DNA from: CBCPMX01 sp965120355 | Lineage (GTDB): Bacteria; Bacillota; Clostridia; Oscillospirales; Oscillospiraceae | Direction of reading: 5' to 3' | NCBI GenBank assembly: GCA_965120355.1 | Contig: CBCPMX010000068.1 | Span: forward strand, 1-21,513 | Length of the DNA: 21,513 bases | In this document: positions 1 to 7,639 of the stretch, piece by piece | Numbering within the stretch: position 1 is the stretch's first letter | Layout: each line of letters begins with the position of its first letter | Position numbers and translations under genes: made by a program | Notes under the pieces: generated by a model | Told to the model about the DNA's origin: nothing | What the model saw: the letters and a program-made list of their open reading frames with translations, nothing else | Databases searched by the model: none

Positions 1-32
1 TGATAATCTCAATACCTATTGCGAATTTTTAG

Positions 33-167
33 AGAGAATCGGGAACTGTTCTCCGCCAAGAGGGAATGGGACAGAGAATGTTAGGCGGACAGCGGGAATT
101 TGCCGCATGGAAAGCGCAGCAGGAAGAAAAGCAGGATAAAACGGTTACCACACTAGCCAGTGACTAA
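33..167 (+). pseudogene. Unrecognised decayed coding remnant at the window edge
   Basis: An open stretch ends at TAA (165-167) and reads GQREFAAWKAQQEEKQDK near its end, which looks protein-like (charged, helical). Just upstream the protein-like reading moves between frames: CEFLERI in one and RELFSAKREWDREC in another, with stops in each. This suggests a frameshifted C-terminal relic rather than an intact gene. I do not recognise the family. It lies directly before a terminator-like hairpin, which fits the 3' end of a former gene. Confidence is low because the piece is short and cut by the window edge. Confidence 0.25.
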
Positions 168-175
168 ATATTGGG

Positions 176-230
176 AACAGGCAAAGGAATCCATCCGATA
201 GAGAATTGCCTTGCCTGTTTGTTTACTTTT
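176..230 (+). terminator. Terminator-like hairpin after the left-edge remnant
   Basis: A perfect 9-bp inverted repeat, AACAGGCAA (176-184) and TTGCCTGTT (211-219), has a 26-base loop and is followed by the T-rich tract TGTTTACTTTT. It sits 8 bases after the TAA at 165-167. The long loop makes it weaker than the other terminators here. From its end to about position 355 I see no gene. Confidence 0.4.
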
Positions 231-357
231 CCATCTTTTTTCGCGATTCCCGTGGTTTGGATTCAGAGCGTTTTATAACGCCGTTCGGAAAACAGGTGTT
301 CTCATATCTCTCAAAATAAACAAATAATCTACAGCGTCCCATCACAGTAAAGAACTA

Positions 358-990
358 GTTCAGATTATATGGGTCTGGGCAAAGGGCCAGGGCAGGCAGC
401 TTTGCCTCTTCCTTTATGCATGGATGCCCGCTCAGGAAGGCGGTCAGGCAATAGCGGAGGTCCTGCTGGGTAAGATCAGCCCTTTCGACAAGATGGCCCT
501 GACCATTCCCGCCAGTGTGCAGATGCCAAAAAACAACTCTGCGGCTTTACGCGAATTGCAGGTTTGAAGCCCAGCGAGAGCAGGACTGTCACCATCACCA
601 TTCCGGAACGGTCGTTGTGCTATTGGAACACCAATAGAGATCTGATCCCCCGTCCCGATGGCACGAAGGACAATTTGGTAAAAGCCTCCGGAACCCGCAG
701 ATGGTGGTCTCTTCCTCCGGCGATCTGCCGTTGGCTGCCGGACGCTCCTGCGGATAGCCGCAGCCTGGACAACCAGTCCTCAGATGGACGCTGCTGCAGC
801 ACAAGAGCGGCAGAAAGAATGCCACCTATTTCGGCGTCTTTGTGTCTCTCAGCGAAAACTGGAATGTGAACCGACGCATGCCATGGACACTTCCGTCTCA
901 AAGTCTTCAACGATATTCCTCAAGCATTGGCCGCCTGACAAGCAAATTTGGCGCGAAACTTGCATGCTACACCGGTAAATCACACCCGAG
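358..990 (+). pseudogene. Decayed GH3 beta-glucosidase C-terminal remnant
   Basis: Frame 1 from about 418 reads AWMPAQEGGQAIAEVLLGKI followed by SPFDKMALTIPASV. This matches the GH3 beta-glucosidase signature (A-W-x-P-G-Q-E-G-G-x-A-I-A-D-V-L-x-G, then P-S-G-K-L-P-V-T-x-P). It stops at TGA 562-564. From 564 a different frame reads LKPSESRTVTITIPERSLCY then WNTN, the fibronectin-III-like end of GH3 enzymes (LKPGESKTVTFTIP). Around 697 a third frame gives MVVSSSGDLPLAA, matching the closing VGSSSxDLPL motif. The roughly 100 residues normally lying between the first two blocks are missing. There are at least two frameshifts, one internal deletion and no catalytic domain, so the gene is dead. From about 780 to 940 the reading still looks faintly coding (TYFGVFVSLSENW, VFNDIPQALAA) but I cannot assign it. 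The 3' end overlaps the promoter region of the next gene. Confidence 0.7.
949..964 (+). promoter_or_regulatory. Sigma-54 (-24/-12) promoter P1 of the first amidohydrolase
   Basis: TGGCGCGAAACTTGCA has the invariant GG (950-951) and GC (962-963) separated by 10 bases and is preceded by T. It lies 41 bases before the ATG at 1006. It differs from the other seven sites only in the -24 block (TGGCGC instead of TGGCAC/TGGCAT), so it may be weaker. Confidence 0.8.
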
Positions 991-1005
991 GAGGATATCT
1001 GCATT

Positions 1006-2250
1006 ATGAGGATTTTACTAAAAAGCGGCACGTTGCTGGACGCGAATCACGGTGGGCAGACAGCGGACATTCTGGTTGAAGACAGCGTTATTACCGCGGT
1101 GGAGCCGCATTTGGACGCAAACGCAGAGCAGATCATAGACCTGGCGGGCTACACGGTGCTGCCGGGATTCGTGGACGCCCATGTGCATGTGGTTGTAAAG
1201 GACGGCCCCTTTGACGACCGGGCGCTGCGCGGCTGGGCACGCAACGGCGTCGCCGCTGTGCGGGAGTGTGCCATTCTGGGCACGCAGAGCGCCGAAGCGC
1301 TGTGCCGGTGGCTCCGAGAAACCGACAGCGTCTGGCGGCCCCATGTGGTCACCACCGGGAAATTTATTGATGTAGCCGGCGGCTACGGCTCCGAACTGCC
1401 TGCCGGCCGGGTCATCGGGCTGCTTATTGAAACACCGGAAGACGCGGTGCAGGCGGTCCGCCGTCTTCACGACGCCGGGTGCGGCGCCGTCAAACTGCCC
1501 CATGATACCTCGCCCTCACCGGACGGCGTGCGGCGCAACGGTATGGATGCGTCGCATGTAGCGGCGATCTGCCGGACGGCAAAAGAACTGGGCATGCCGG
1601 TGACCTGCCACATTTCCGAGTCCGCAAGCCTTGCGCTGTTGGTGGAAAACGGGATCTCAGACGCAGGACATACGCCCGGAGATGTTATGCCGCAGGTGCT
1701 GATCGAAGCCATGGTAGAGAAGGGAATCCCCATGGTGACGACCATGCGGGACCTGCCGCAGGAATGGCAGGCTTCGCCCTTTGATGATATGCCCGGCCCA
1801 ATGCCGTCAATGTCTGGCCCAATGCCGCTGATGGGCGGTCCCGGTACGCCCGGCGGCCCAAAGGGTCCTGGCGCGTCAAGTGAACGCGATCTCCGGCAGC
1901 AGGCAAAGCAGGCCGTTATGCTGGAAAACATGAAACGGTTTCTGGCCGCCGGCGGGCAGGCCGTCATCGGCACCGACTATATGCGGTCAAAAGATCCGCT
2001 GGAACATGCAGCCATCCCTTTCCGTGAGCTGGCCGCCCTGTGCGAAGCGGGCCTGACCATCCAGCAGGCCATTATCGCCGGAACGCTGAACGGCGCAAAA
2101 GCACTCCGGCTCGACGCGCTGTTGGGGACGCTGGAGGTCGGAAAAGAAGCCGATATCGTGGCTGTTCCCGGTGCATTGGATGAAACCTTTGAAGCCCTGC
2201 GCACGCCCGCCTTCGTCATGAATCGCGGAGAGATTTTAAGAATGGTTTGA
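1006..2250 (+). CDS. Metal-dependent amidohydrolase, imidazolonepropionase-like (414 aa)
   Basis: This is a cytoplasmic hydrolase of the amidohydrolase superfamily (COG1228-like), expected to open an amide, cyclic amide or similar bond with one or two metal ions. Visible ligands are H59 and H61 in DAHVHV, the probable carboxylated lysine K163 in GAVKLPHD, H202 in VTCHISES, H222 in AGHTPGD and D324 in IGTDYM. The C-terminal EVGKEADIVAV strand is typical of the family. The start is fixed by GAGGAGG about 10 bases before ATG 1006. An unusual Met/Pro/Gly-rich insert (about residues 260-292, with GPMPSMSGPMPLMGGPG) lies before the last catalytic strand. The gene stands alone behind sigma-54 promoter P1 and ends at a strong terminator. 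It is paralogous to the amidohydrolase at 15255-16421. Family assignment is firm. The substrate is unknown, since imidazolonepropionase, prolidase-like and lactamase activities all occur in this group. Confidence 0.9.
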   Translation: MRILLKSGTLLDANHGGQTADILVEDSVITAVEPHLDANAEQIIDLAGYTVLPGFVDAHVHVVVKDGPFDDRALRGWARNGVAAVRECAILGTQSAEALCRWLRETDSVWRPHVVTTGKFIDVAGGYGSELPAGRVIGLLIETPEDAVQAVRRLHDAGCGAVKLPHDTSPSPDGVRRNGMDASHVAAICRTAKELGMPVTCHISESASLALLVENGISDAGHTPGDVMPQVLIEAMVEKGIPMVTTMRDLPQEWQASPFDDMPGPMPSMSGPMPLMGGPGTPGGPKGPGASSERDLRQQAKQAVMLENMKRFLAAGGQAVIGTDYMRSKDPLEHAAIPFRELAALCEAGLTIQQAIIAGTLNGAKALRLDALLGTLEVGKEADIVAVPGALDETFEALRTPAFVMNRGEILRMV

Positions 2251-2253
2251 CAG

Positions 2254-2293
2254 CAGCACGCCTGCCGGGGACTCGCGGCAGGCGTGCTGTTTT
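2254..2293 (+). terminator. Strong Rho-independent terminator shared by convergent genes
   Basis: A perfect 14-bp stem, CAGCACGCCTGCCG (2254-2267) with CGGCAGGCGTGCTG (2276-2289), has an 8-base loop followed by TTTT. It starts 4 bases after the stop of the amidohydrolase. The T tract overlaps the stop codon of the converging activator gene, so it probably serves both directions, more strongly the + strand. Confidence 0.9.
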
Positions 2294-3797
2294 AATCTAT
2301 TTGATACTTTTTCATTTTTTCGTACAGCGTACTGCGGCTGATCCCAAGCAGCGTCGCCGTTTTTGTCAGGTGATGGCCTGTTGCCTTCAATGCGCGAAGG
2401 ATCATATTCCGCTCACAATCCCGCAGGGTCTGCACCGGCATTTCCACTTTCGGAGCACCGTCGGCAGGCTCTGGCACTGTCCGTCCTGTCCCCGGCGCAT
2501 CTTCCCGCTGTACATCCGGGCTGTTCTGGCCGCCAGACGTCCGGGTTGGCGGGGGCAGCGGATCGTTCTGATTCCGGTAGGCGGGCAGCTTCACCAGCTT
2601 GAGCATCTCCCCGGTGGCGTTATAAACCTGACGCACGTCGATAATGGTATTGGGATACAGGAAATACAGCCGGTTGAGTACGTTGCGCAACTCCCGCACA
2701 TTGCCGGGCCAGTCGTAATGCAGCAGCATTCCCATTGCGTCCTCTGAAAATTCCAGCTTCAAACCATCCAGCCGGGAAAAATGCTCCATGAGCAGCGGGA
2801 TGTCCTCTTTGTGCGCCCGAAGGGGCGGAATATTGATCTCAAAGGTATTGATCCGGTAATAAAGATCCATTCGGAATTTTCCGTCTGCCACAAGCTGCTT
2901 TAAATTCTGGTTTGTACTGGCGATGATCCGGGCATTCATCGGCAGCACCCTGTTTCCGCCAATACGCTCAAACTCCTTGGCCTCCAGCACGCGAAGCAGC
3001 TTGCTTTGCAGCCCCACATCCATCTCACCGATCTCATCAAGCAGCAGGATACCGCCGGCAGCCTGTTCAAATTTGCCCTTTTTCGTGGCACTGGCGCCGG
3101 TAAACGCGCCTTTTTCATGGCCAAACAGTTCTGATTCCAGCAGATCCTTGGGAATGGCGGAGCAATTGATCTTCACAGACGGGATCGGACGGCCACGGCT
3201 GTATTCGTGATAAATAGCATCGGCAATGATCTCCTTGCCCACGCCGGTTTCGCCGATAAGCAGTACAGGGTGATAAGTCTGCGAAATGCGTTGACACTGC
3301 TCAATGGTCAGCAAAACATTTTCCGCTTCCCCGATATAATCCGAAAAGGTATATCGCCTAGACTGTGCAGTATGCTCCGGCGCGGCAACCGGTTGGGCCG
3401 CCCGCTCCAACGTCTCGATCGCCCGCTTGAGCACCGCCAGGGAACGGGAGGTCACCAGCAGCATCACACCAATGACCTCTCCTTGGGATACTACCGGCAC
3501 CAGGTTGGCCAGCAGCGTCTGTGCGCCTATCTGCATGGGAACCGCCATCTGACGCACACCAGAGGTCATGACCTGCTCAATGCGAGCTTGCCCATTGATT
3601 TTCAGCACGTCCATGGGTTTTTCGTCGTACTCCGCGATGGATTGGCCCGTCAGTTCCGTAAAGCCCTTGGAGAGATAGATGATCTTTCGTTTGTTGCTGA
3701 TGAGCACCGCCGCATCCACAGTGCCGTCCAACATTCGATCAATAATGTCCCGGCCGTGCTCCAGTTGCGCCTGCGTTAATTCAAAAACCGGTTCCAT
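2292..3797 (-). CDS. PAS-domain sigma-54-dependent transcriptional activator (bEBP, 501 aa)
   Basis: This is a bacterial enhancer-binding protein that remodels RNA polymerase carrying sigma-54. In order it has a PAS-type sensor (about residues 20-125, no receiver domain), an AAA+ domain with Walker A GETGVGKE (182-189), the sigma-54 contact loop GAFTGA (230-235), Walker B ILLLDEI (250-256) and WPGNVREL (363-370), then a Pro/Gly-rich linker (about 412-452) and a Fis-type helix-turn-helix (about 456-500, ATLLGISRSTLYEKMKKY). The PAS-only input suggests direct sensing of a small molecule, though this is inference. An in-frame ATG at 3812 would add five residues. I prefer ATG 3797 because a GGGGGG tract lies 7 bases upstream, whereas the region before 3812 lacks a good ribosome site. 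The gene lacks a -24/-12 element and has a sigma-70-like promoter. It is the obvious candidate activator for the eight sigma-54 promoters around it. Confidence 0.95.
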   Translation of the reverse strand: MEPVFELTQAQLEHGRDIIDRMLDGTVDAAVLISNKRKIIYLSKGFTELTGQSIAEYDEKPMDVLKINGQARIEQVMTSGVRQMAVPMQIGAQTLLANLVPVVSQGEVIGVMLLVTSRSLAVLKRAIETLERAAQPVAAPEHTAQSRRYTFSDYIGEAENVLLTIEQCQRISQTYHPVLLIGETGVGKEIIADAIYHEYSRGRPIPSVKINCSAIPKDLLESELFGHEKGAFTGASATKKGKFEQAAGGILLLDEIGEMDVGLQSKLLRVLEAKEFERIGGNRVLPMNARIIASTNQNLKQLVADGKFRMDLYYRINTFEINIPPLRAHKEDIPLLMEHFSRLDGLKLEFSEDAMGMLLHYDWPGNVRELRNVLNRLYFLYPNTIIDVRQVYNATGEMLKLVKLPAYRNQNDPLPPPTRTSGGQNSPDVQREDAPGTGRTVPEPADGAPKVEMPVQTLRDCERNMILRALKATGHHLTKTATLLGISRSTLYEKMKKYQID

Positions 3798-3829
3798 GCC
3801 AACGCCCCCCATGCTATGCTTTTCTGTTT

Positions 3830-3858
3830 ATTTTGAAGTATTTGAACGCTGATGTCAA
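3830..3858 (-). promoter_or_regulatory. Sigma-70-like promoter of the activator gene
   Basis: On the minus strand TTGACA (3858-3853) is followed after exactly 17 bases by CAAAAT (3835-3830). The -35 is perfect and the -10 matches four of six consensus positions. It lies about 33 bases before the preferred start at 3797. This would give sigma-54-independent expression of the activator. Confidence 0.55.
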
Positions 3859-3893
3859 GAGAAATGTTATCCGGCACGGCCGATCACAGGCAT

Positions 3894-3922
3894 AAAAAAT
3901 CCGCCCCGCGTTTGCGGGGCGG
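3894..3922 (-). terminator. Rho-independent terminator of the first binding-protein gene
   Basis: On the minus strand CCGCCCCGC, loop AAAC and GCGGGGCGG are followed by ATTTTTT. The hairpin begins 9 bases after the stop codon at 3931. It separates the lipoprotein gene from the activator gene. Confidence 0.9.
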
Positions 3923-3930
3923 AAAATCGT

Positions 3931-5739
3931 TTATTCGCTGAAATAGTTGTCTACCAGCTTCAGTACGTCCGTATAACGCTCCGCGTACTGATCCACACCG
4001 GCTTGTCCAAGCTCCATCAGGTCATTCAGCCCGCAACCGTAGAGTAGATCCAGAAATTCCTCCCAGTCGGCGTCGATATCCTTGTCGCCGGTGATGAATT
4101 TGACCGTATATTCCTGATATACCGTTCCAATATCTGTCTGTGCCGCAGAATAGGTGTAACTCTGCTCTGTCGTCATGGTGGAAGTTGTGGCGTTGCTTGC
4201 GCCGGAGGTCCACAACTCGGCAGCAGCCAATTGCATATCCGTGTAGGACGCCAGATACCGGTCATTGTCATACTGGAAGGGTCCGTCCTTAAAGAAATAG
4301 AGGGTCATGGCGATGTTGGGGCCAAGGCCATATTCATCGTTGAGGATCATGTCCGTAAAGGCATAGGTACCGTCCGCAGCTTTTGTGTGATGCACACCTT
4401 CGATTCCCCAGTTGCAGAACACATAGCCATCTTCCGTATAAAACTCATTGAGAACCGCGCACAGCAGCGGAATATTATCGCTGGCAGTGGTAACAGAAAA
4501 ACCGCCCTGCCCATCAATGCCCGCATTGTTTGGCAGCTTGCTGTAAGTCTCTTCTTTATAAACGCCCTCCGTCTCCACGGGCCACGGAACCGCGGCCAGC
4601 TGCGCGCCGGATGTGCTTTCCTCCAGCAGAAGCTGCTCATTTTCCAGATAGGATACATAGGTAAACCAGACGCCGACACTGCCGCTGGTGATCAGGCTGT
4701 TCGCAGGATAATCGTCGCCGCCCTGGCTCATAAAGTCAGCGTAAATAAGCCCCTCTTCATACCACTGGTGCATCATGCGAAGGTACGCTTTATACCCATC
4801 CTCCAAAACCGTGAACTTAAATTCCCCATTTTCCGTCCAGGTGGGGAAGCCCGCACCGCCTGCGTATTCCATGACTCCGTAGCCGCCGGACAGGTCGCCG
4901 GGAACGCCGCCGTACGCAGTGATCCACAGCGCGGAACCGTATTCGTTTTTGAAGGCTGTCAGCACCTCGTGCCAGTCGTCATAGGTGACGGGTGTATCCA
5001 GCCCCAAGGCATCCAGCCAATCCTGCCGCAGCACCGGGCCGTATTCCGCTTTGGCTTCGGGGTCGTTCAGTCCATAGAACGCCGTCAAATGAAATTCCGT
5101 GGAATAAGCCGCCGCCACATTATCCGCATTCTGGAACAGGGCGTTCATATAGTCGGGCATATACTCAGCGTATTCTGAAATGTCTGTCAAAATGCCCTCG
5201 TCCACAGCGCCGTCCACGCCGCCAGAGTAGTTCAGCGATCCCATGATGAGATCCGTATAGTCACCGGAAGCAATCATGAGTGATTGTTTGGTGTCGGAAT
5301 CCAGGAAGGAGTACAGATCGACTTCAATGGTAACTCCGGTGCGTTCGCTGAGCCACTGTGCCCAGCCCAGATCTTCCCCGGCGTTATTGCCAATCAAGCC
5401 GCTGCTGGTCAGCGACGGCGTGGTGGACATGCTCACAGAGATGTGGAACTCATCTTCAATGGGAAAATCGATCAGGTGGACAATCTCCTTTTCCTCTGGC
5501 ATCTCCTCCGCCGGAACCGCTTCTTCCATGGACGTCTCTTCGGCAGACGTTTCTTCAGTGGCTTCGACCGTCTCTTCCGCCGCAGGCGTTTCCGATTCGA
5601 CAGGCTCCCCGGCAGCAGGCTCAGCAGCGGCCTGTGTTTCAGCGGTTTCTGCCGCCGGCGCCGTGCTGCCGCCGCAGCCAGCAAGCAGCCCCACCATCAT
5701 GGTCAGTACCAGAAAAAATGCAAACAGATTCTTTTTCAC
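3931..5739 (-). CDS. Extracellular solute-binding lipoprotein, family 1-like (602 aa)
   Basis: This is a secreted, lipid-anchored substrate-binding protein of an ABC-importer type. The N-terminus VKKNLFAFFLVLTMMVGLLA ends in lipobox LLAGC with C22 as the lipidated residue. An Ala/Glu/Pro-rich linker (about 25-85) precedes the binding domain, which contains WLSERTGVTIEVD and QSLMIASGDYTDLIMG, typical of the large LipO-like binding proteins of Clostridia. The GTG start at 5739 is chosen because GGAGGAG lies 5 bases upstream and the signal peptide begins exactly there. A longer ATG frame from 5817 would bury the signal peptide and run through promoter P2. The protein is paralogous to the lipoprotein at 17428-19185: the lipobox Cys is at the same position and the ERTG...MIA(S/T)G blocks match. 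No permease or ATPase gene is nearby, so it may borrow a transporter encoded elsewhere or act as a sensor. Confidence 0.9.
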   Translation of the reverse strand: MKKNLFAFFLVLTMMVGLLAGCGGSTAPAAETAETQAAAEPAAGEPVESETPAAEETVEATEETSAEETSMEEAVPAEEMPEEKEIVHLIDFPIEDEFHISVSMSTTPSLTSSGLIGNNAGEDLGWAQWLSERTGVTIEVDLYSFLDSDTKQSLMIASGDYTDLIMGSLNYSGGVDGAVDEGILTDISEYAEYMPDYMNALFQNADNVAAAYSTEFHLTAFYGLNDPEAKAEYGPVLRQDWLDALGLDTPVTYDDWHEVLTAFKNEYGSALWITAYGGVPGDLSGGYGVMEYAGGAGFPTWTENGEFKFTVLEDGYKAYLRMMHQWYEEGLIYADFMSQGGDDYPANSLITSGSVGVWFTYVSYLENEQLLLEESTSGAQLAAVPWPVETEGVYKEETYSKLPNNAGIDGQGGFSVTTASDNIPLLCAVLNEFYTEDGYVFCNWGIEGVHHTKAADGTYAFTDMILNDEYGLGPNIAMTLYFFKDGPFQYDNDRYLASYTDMQLAAAELWTSGASNATTSTMTTEQSYTYSAAQTDIGTVYQEYTVKFITGDKDIDADWEEFLDLLYGCGLNDLMELGQAGVDQYAERYTDVLKLVDNYFSE

Positions 5740-5775
5740 AAGGACTCCTCCTTCATGTATTGATACTGTCATAAT

Positions 5776-5791
5776 TGCAATTTCTGTGCCA
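5776..5791 (-). promoter_or_regulatory. Sigma-54 promoter P2 of the first binding-protein gene
   Basis: On the minus strand TGGCACAGAAATTGCA has perfect -24 and -12 blocks with GG-N10-GC spacing. It lies 36 bases upstream of the GTG at 5739. Confidence 0.9.
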
Positions 5792-5877
5792 GATCCGAGA
5801 CATTTTCGCCTGCTCATTTTGCTGCCGGGAATGTATCAATATCGGTCAAGTGCAGCAACATCGTCCGGTATTCAGTC

Positions 5878-5925
5878 AAAAAGCAGACAAAACGACGGCA
5901 ATATGGAGCGCGTCGTTTTGTCTGC
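5878..5925 (-). terminator. Rho-independent terminator of the rpoN/UGSC-like operon
   Basis: On the minus strand a perfect 15-bp stem, GCAGACAAAACGACG (5925-5911) with CGTCGTTTTGTCTGC (5897-5883), has a 13-base loop followed by TTTTT. It starts 10 bases after the stop at 5936. Confidence 0.9.
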
Positions 5926-5935
5926 CCCGTTTATA

Positions 5936-7621
5936 TCAGTAATTGAGGTATTGGGGTTTTGCACCGGAATACTGCGCCACCAGCTTGTCCCAGGCTTTCG
6001 GCAGCTCGATTTTTGCGCAGGAAGGGCCGCCGTGGTCGCCGCCGCCGCCAAAAACGGTCATCATGGTACCTGCGTTGCCACCAGCCACCAGCACAAACAT
6101 ATGCTCCCTGCTCCAGAAAATACGGGTGGCGTGAGCGGGATCGACCGGCAGATCCACGGTTTTCGGCGGATGGTTGTTGCCCACCAGCCACTCCAGATCG
6201 ACTTCGCGGCCGGGGCGGCGCGCATACTCTACGACATAGTCCAAAATCCGCTGCTTTGTCCAGCCGGCGTCAGCAAACAGCTTCGCGCACTGCGGCGTCA
6301 TGACGATGGCCAGCCCCGGGTCCCAGCCGTATGGCACGATCCTGCAAAGCTCCGTCAGATACCCCTGAATGCTTCCGGCCTTCAGCGCACGGTGTTCCTG
6401 CGGCCAAAACATGGTCACAGCGCTGTCCTCTTCCGCAAAGCCAAAATCAGTGTGCAGCGGCTTCCACGGATTAGCGTCCAGATCATCGCCCATGCAGAAC
6501 CCCAGCCGGAACTCGTGGCCCATTTCGGAAAGGTCCTCCACACCGGGCCGCACACCGCCGATGTTCATCATAATATAGCCAAAAGCCCTTGCAGTGGCGG
6601 CGTTGGCCCGGAACGCCGGCGTCAGCGCATGGTCGGCGGTATTAAAGCCGATATCCTTTGCAACCCTGCCGCTGAGGGTCAGCACCGGCCCCCAGGTGGA
6701 CTGGCTGCAGCACCAGCCCTCCAGATAGATTTTCGGGTCCATGATCCCTCTGACCGCCGCGATCAGCACTGGCAGATAGGTGGGCAGGCACCCCGCCATG
6801 ACAGCGTTGACCGCAATTTTCTCCACGGTGGCGCAGCCCATCATGGGCGGAATTTTGGCAACCACATAGTCCGGCGGATAATCCGTGCCGCGCAGCATTT
6901 CGTCAACTGCCTGCCGGGTCGGCATGGCGATGGGCGTGCCGTTGGTCCAGCCGTTGCGGTAGAACAGCTCGTTGAGTTCCTCCGGCGTGCCGGTATAGGT
7001 GTTTGTGGCATAGGATTGACTTGCCGGGACAGGACGTTTTTCCTCTGCGGTCAGGGGCGCGGTCAGAGCCGCCATCAATTCGCCGGCGAAGGGCGCTGCG
7101 GTTTCTCCCATGTTTTGCTTCATGGTTTCCAAATCACAGTGGCCAAAGATGTCCAGCACCAAAGGCAGGTACTGGACGATCCGCAGGCCGGGAACACAGC
7201 GTGCCTTGACGCCGCGCACCCCGGCGCTGTAGGTACGGGGCGTCACCGCCATAGCCACCGGCTTTCCCTGCTTTTCGATGTGCGCCGCATTATAACCCAA
7301 AAACAGCGAACTGGACGGAACCGCGCCATAGAATACCAATGCACAGTCAATGCCGTCGAGCCAAGTTTGGAATGCTTCCGCTTCCGCGGCATCCTTCGCA
7401 ATATCGGTCGTCTCCGTATCATAGCGGAAATAAGAAAACCGCGCCGCCGGATACGCCTTTAGGATCTCCAACTCCACCACTTGCAGCATATACGTGGCGG
7501 TGTTCATAAAGTCACCGAACATCCCAATGGTTTTCCCATTCAGCGTCTCCAGCCTGGGCGCAAGCCCATGCAGATCGGACTGATCGACCTCTGCCCAGGG
7601 ACTGAGTACCGTATGTTTCAT
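5936..7621 (-). CDS. UGSC-like domain fused to a GWTDGLP-type domain, unknown function (561 aa)
   Basis: Two parts are visible. The N-terminal part (about 28-160) resembles UGSC-family (seleno)proteins: an alpha/beta fold with the pattern V-x-x-G-x-x-S-S-S-x(8)-A-x-x-I-E-K-x-G-K-P. Where that family carries U/C-G-S-C, this protein has VPSSS at 101-105, so no redox Sec or Cys is present. The second part (about 212-540) resembles a protein family I recall in association with UGSC proteins: NGWTNGTPIAMPT (223-235), AKIPPMMGCATVEKIAVNAV (255-274), ANAATARAFGYIMMNIGGVR (339-358) and a Gly-rich end, GGNAGTMMTVFGGGGDHGGP (514-533). The start is ATG 7621, with AGGGGG 8 bases upstream. A TTG codon directly before it is an unlikely start. 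The gene follows rpoN by 18 bases and is probably cotranscribed. The biochemical role is unknown to me and the family link rests on remembered motifs. Confidence 0.7.
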   Translation of the reverse strand: MKHTVLSPWAEVDQSDLHGLAPRLETLNGKTIGMFGDFMNTATYMLQVVELEILKAYPAARFSYFRYDTETTDIAKDAAEAEAFQTWLDGIDCALVFYGAVPSSSLFLGYNAAHIEKQGKPVAMAVTPRTYSAGVRGVKARCVPGLRIVQYLPLVLDIFGHCDLETMKQNMGETAAPFAGELMAALTAPLTAEEKRPVPASQSYATNTYTGTPEELNELFYRNGWTNGTPIAMPTRQAVDEMLRGTDYPPDYVVAKIPPMMGCATVEKIAVNAVMAGCLPTYLPVLIAAVRGIMDPKIYLEGWCCSQSTWGPVLTLSGRVAKDIGFNTADHALTPAFRANAATARAFGYIMMNIGGVRPGVEDLSEMGHEFRLGFCMGDDLDANPWKPLHTDFGFAEEDSAVTMFWPQEHRALKAGSIQGYLTELCRIVPYGWDPGLAIVMTPQCAKLFADAGWTKQRILDYVVEYARRPGREVDLEWLVGNNHPPKTVDLPVDPAHATRIFWSREHMFVLVAGGNAGTMMTVFGGGGDHGGPSCAKIELPKAWDKLVAQYSGAKPQYLNY

Positions 7622-7639
7622 CAAATATACCCCCTGCGT

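Noticed and set aside
4231..5178. 315-codon open frame on the + strand
   Set aside because: It is antisense to the first binding-protein gene and has no motifs or start signals.
5740..5817. N-terminal extension of the first binding protein to the ATG at 5817
   Set aside because: It would hide the signal peptide behind 26 residues and overlap promoter P2. The GTG at 5739 has a strong ribosome site.
5276..7462. Very long open frame (728 codons) on the + strand, opposite the binding-protein and UGSC-like genes
   Set aside because: It spans the antisense of two well-supported genes, the terminator and promoter P2, has no ribosome site and shows no recognisable domain. It is a by-product of GC-rich codon usage.
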